Assembly (NCBI GenBank): GCA_963779735.1
Contig: CAVZZJ010000007.1
Span: 1 to 64,000, forward strand
Direction: 5' to 3'
Source of the DNA: Bog-473 sp963779735
GTDB taxonomy: Bacteria > Actinomycetota > Acidimicrobiia > Acidimicrobiales > RAAP-2
Length of the DNA: 64,000 nt
The notes beneath the pieces are model-generated. The model was not told the origin of the DNA, did not search any database, and saw only the letters and a list, made by a program, of their open reading frames with translations. Below are positions 63,736-64,000 of this stretch, piece after piece; positions within the stretch are counted from its first letter, which is position 1, and each line of letters begins with the position of its first letter. Both the position numbers and the translations under genes were made by a program.

Positions 63736-64000
63736 TGCTCTCGTTTGGTTCTTCGTTCTCTTGGGGAACCACTTTGGCGCGCCCATCGGTCGAGACCTCA
63801 CCGTAATCGGAGCACGATGAAAACCAAAGGAGCCTACGGCGCCCCTTGACAAACTGCGCTCCTTCATAGATGACTGTCAACGAGCGCAAATGCGTGGCGG
63901 GAGACCGAGCGGTCCAACACCGAGTTCGCAGGGTGAGGCATCACGGGTCAACCTTCCCAGAGTGGCTCGGGCACCGTGAACCCGACGTCGCTGCCCCATG
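63736..64000. other. Right edge of window, no gene seen
   Basis: Nothing supported here; open frames lack motifs and the sequence runs off the window. Confidence 0.45.

Overview
This is a GC-rich bacterial window with actinobacterial character. The best taxonomic clues are a secreted protein built from 42-residue repeats of the YWLVASDGGVF type at 56357-57649, which is common in Acidimicrobiia, several DUF2510 proteins, and an LALTG cell-wall sorting motif of the kind used by class E sortases. I infer a member of Acidimicrobiia or a close relative. There are no rRNA genes, no convincing intact tRNA genes and no CRISPR array.

Layout. 0-6 kb: the start of an FtsX-like permease, a universal-stress-type protein, small proteins and remnants, and one complete ISL3-family insertion sequence (4377-5932) with inverted ends and an 8-bp target duplication. 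6-26 kb: a DUF3533-type membrane protein, a complete FtsX-like permease, a frameshifted arylsulfatase, a flavodoxin-like protein, a secreted SUMF1-like protein, a cydA stub, a frameshifted amidase, a zinc-type alcohol dehydrogenase, and a third, frameshifted FtsX-like permease. 26-33 kb: a secreted PstS-like protein and a cluster of DUF2510 proteins, including a sortase-type surface protein with a frameshift, flanked by two direct copies of a roughly 0.7-kb module. 33-47 kb: a mostly intact block with a DUF2721 protein, a lipid kinase, two SulP anion transporters, two PAP2 phosphatases, a carboxymuconolactone-decarboxylase-like protein, a DMT-type transporter, an MFS exporter and a DUF1269 protein. 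47-53 kb: mainly decayed genes (DUF2252, serine recombinase, adenylate cyclase, FAD dehydrogenase) around an intact BKACE-type enzyme. 53-60 kb: a catabolic-looking set (luciferase-like monooxygenase, sugar-isomerase-like protein, CaiB-type CoA-transferase) and the repeat-rich secreted protein. 60-64 kb: an ABC exporter pair and a decayed IS110-type transposase with a tandem duplication of about 432 bp.

The dominant theme is genome decay and rearrangement. I count about 20 truncated or frameshifted genes. A family of short dispersed repeats (about 60-90 bp, eight members) often lies at gene breakpoints. One copy is the 3' end of a serine-recombinase remnant, and most copies keep the same reading frame on the minus strand, so they may be tails of old mobile elements. 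The three FtsX-like permeases share a well-conserved promoter-like leader. I see no dedicated defence island or biosynthetic cluster. The most novel-looking items are the repeat family, the shared FtsX leader and the DUF2510 surface-protein cluster.
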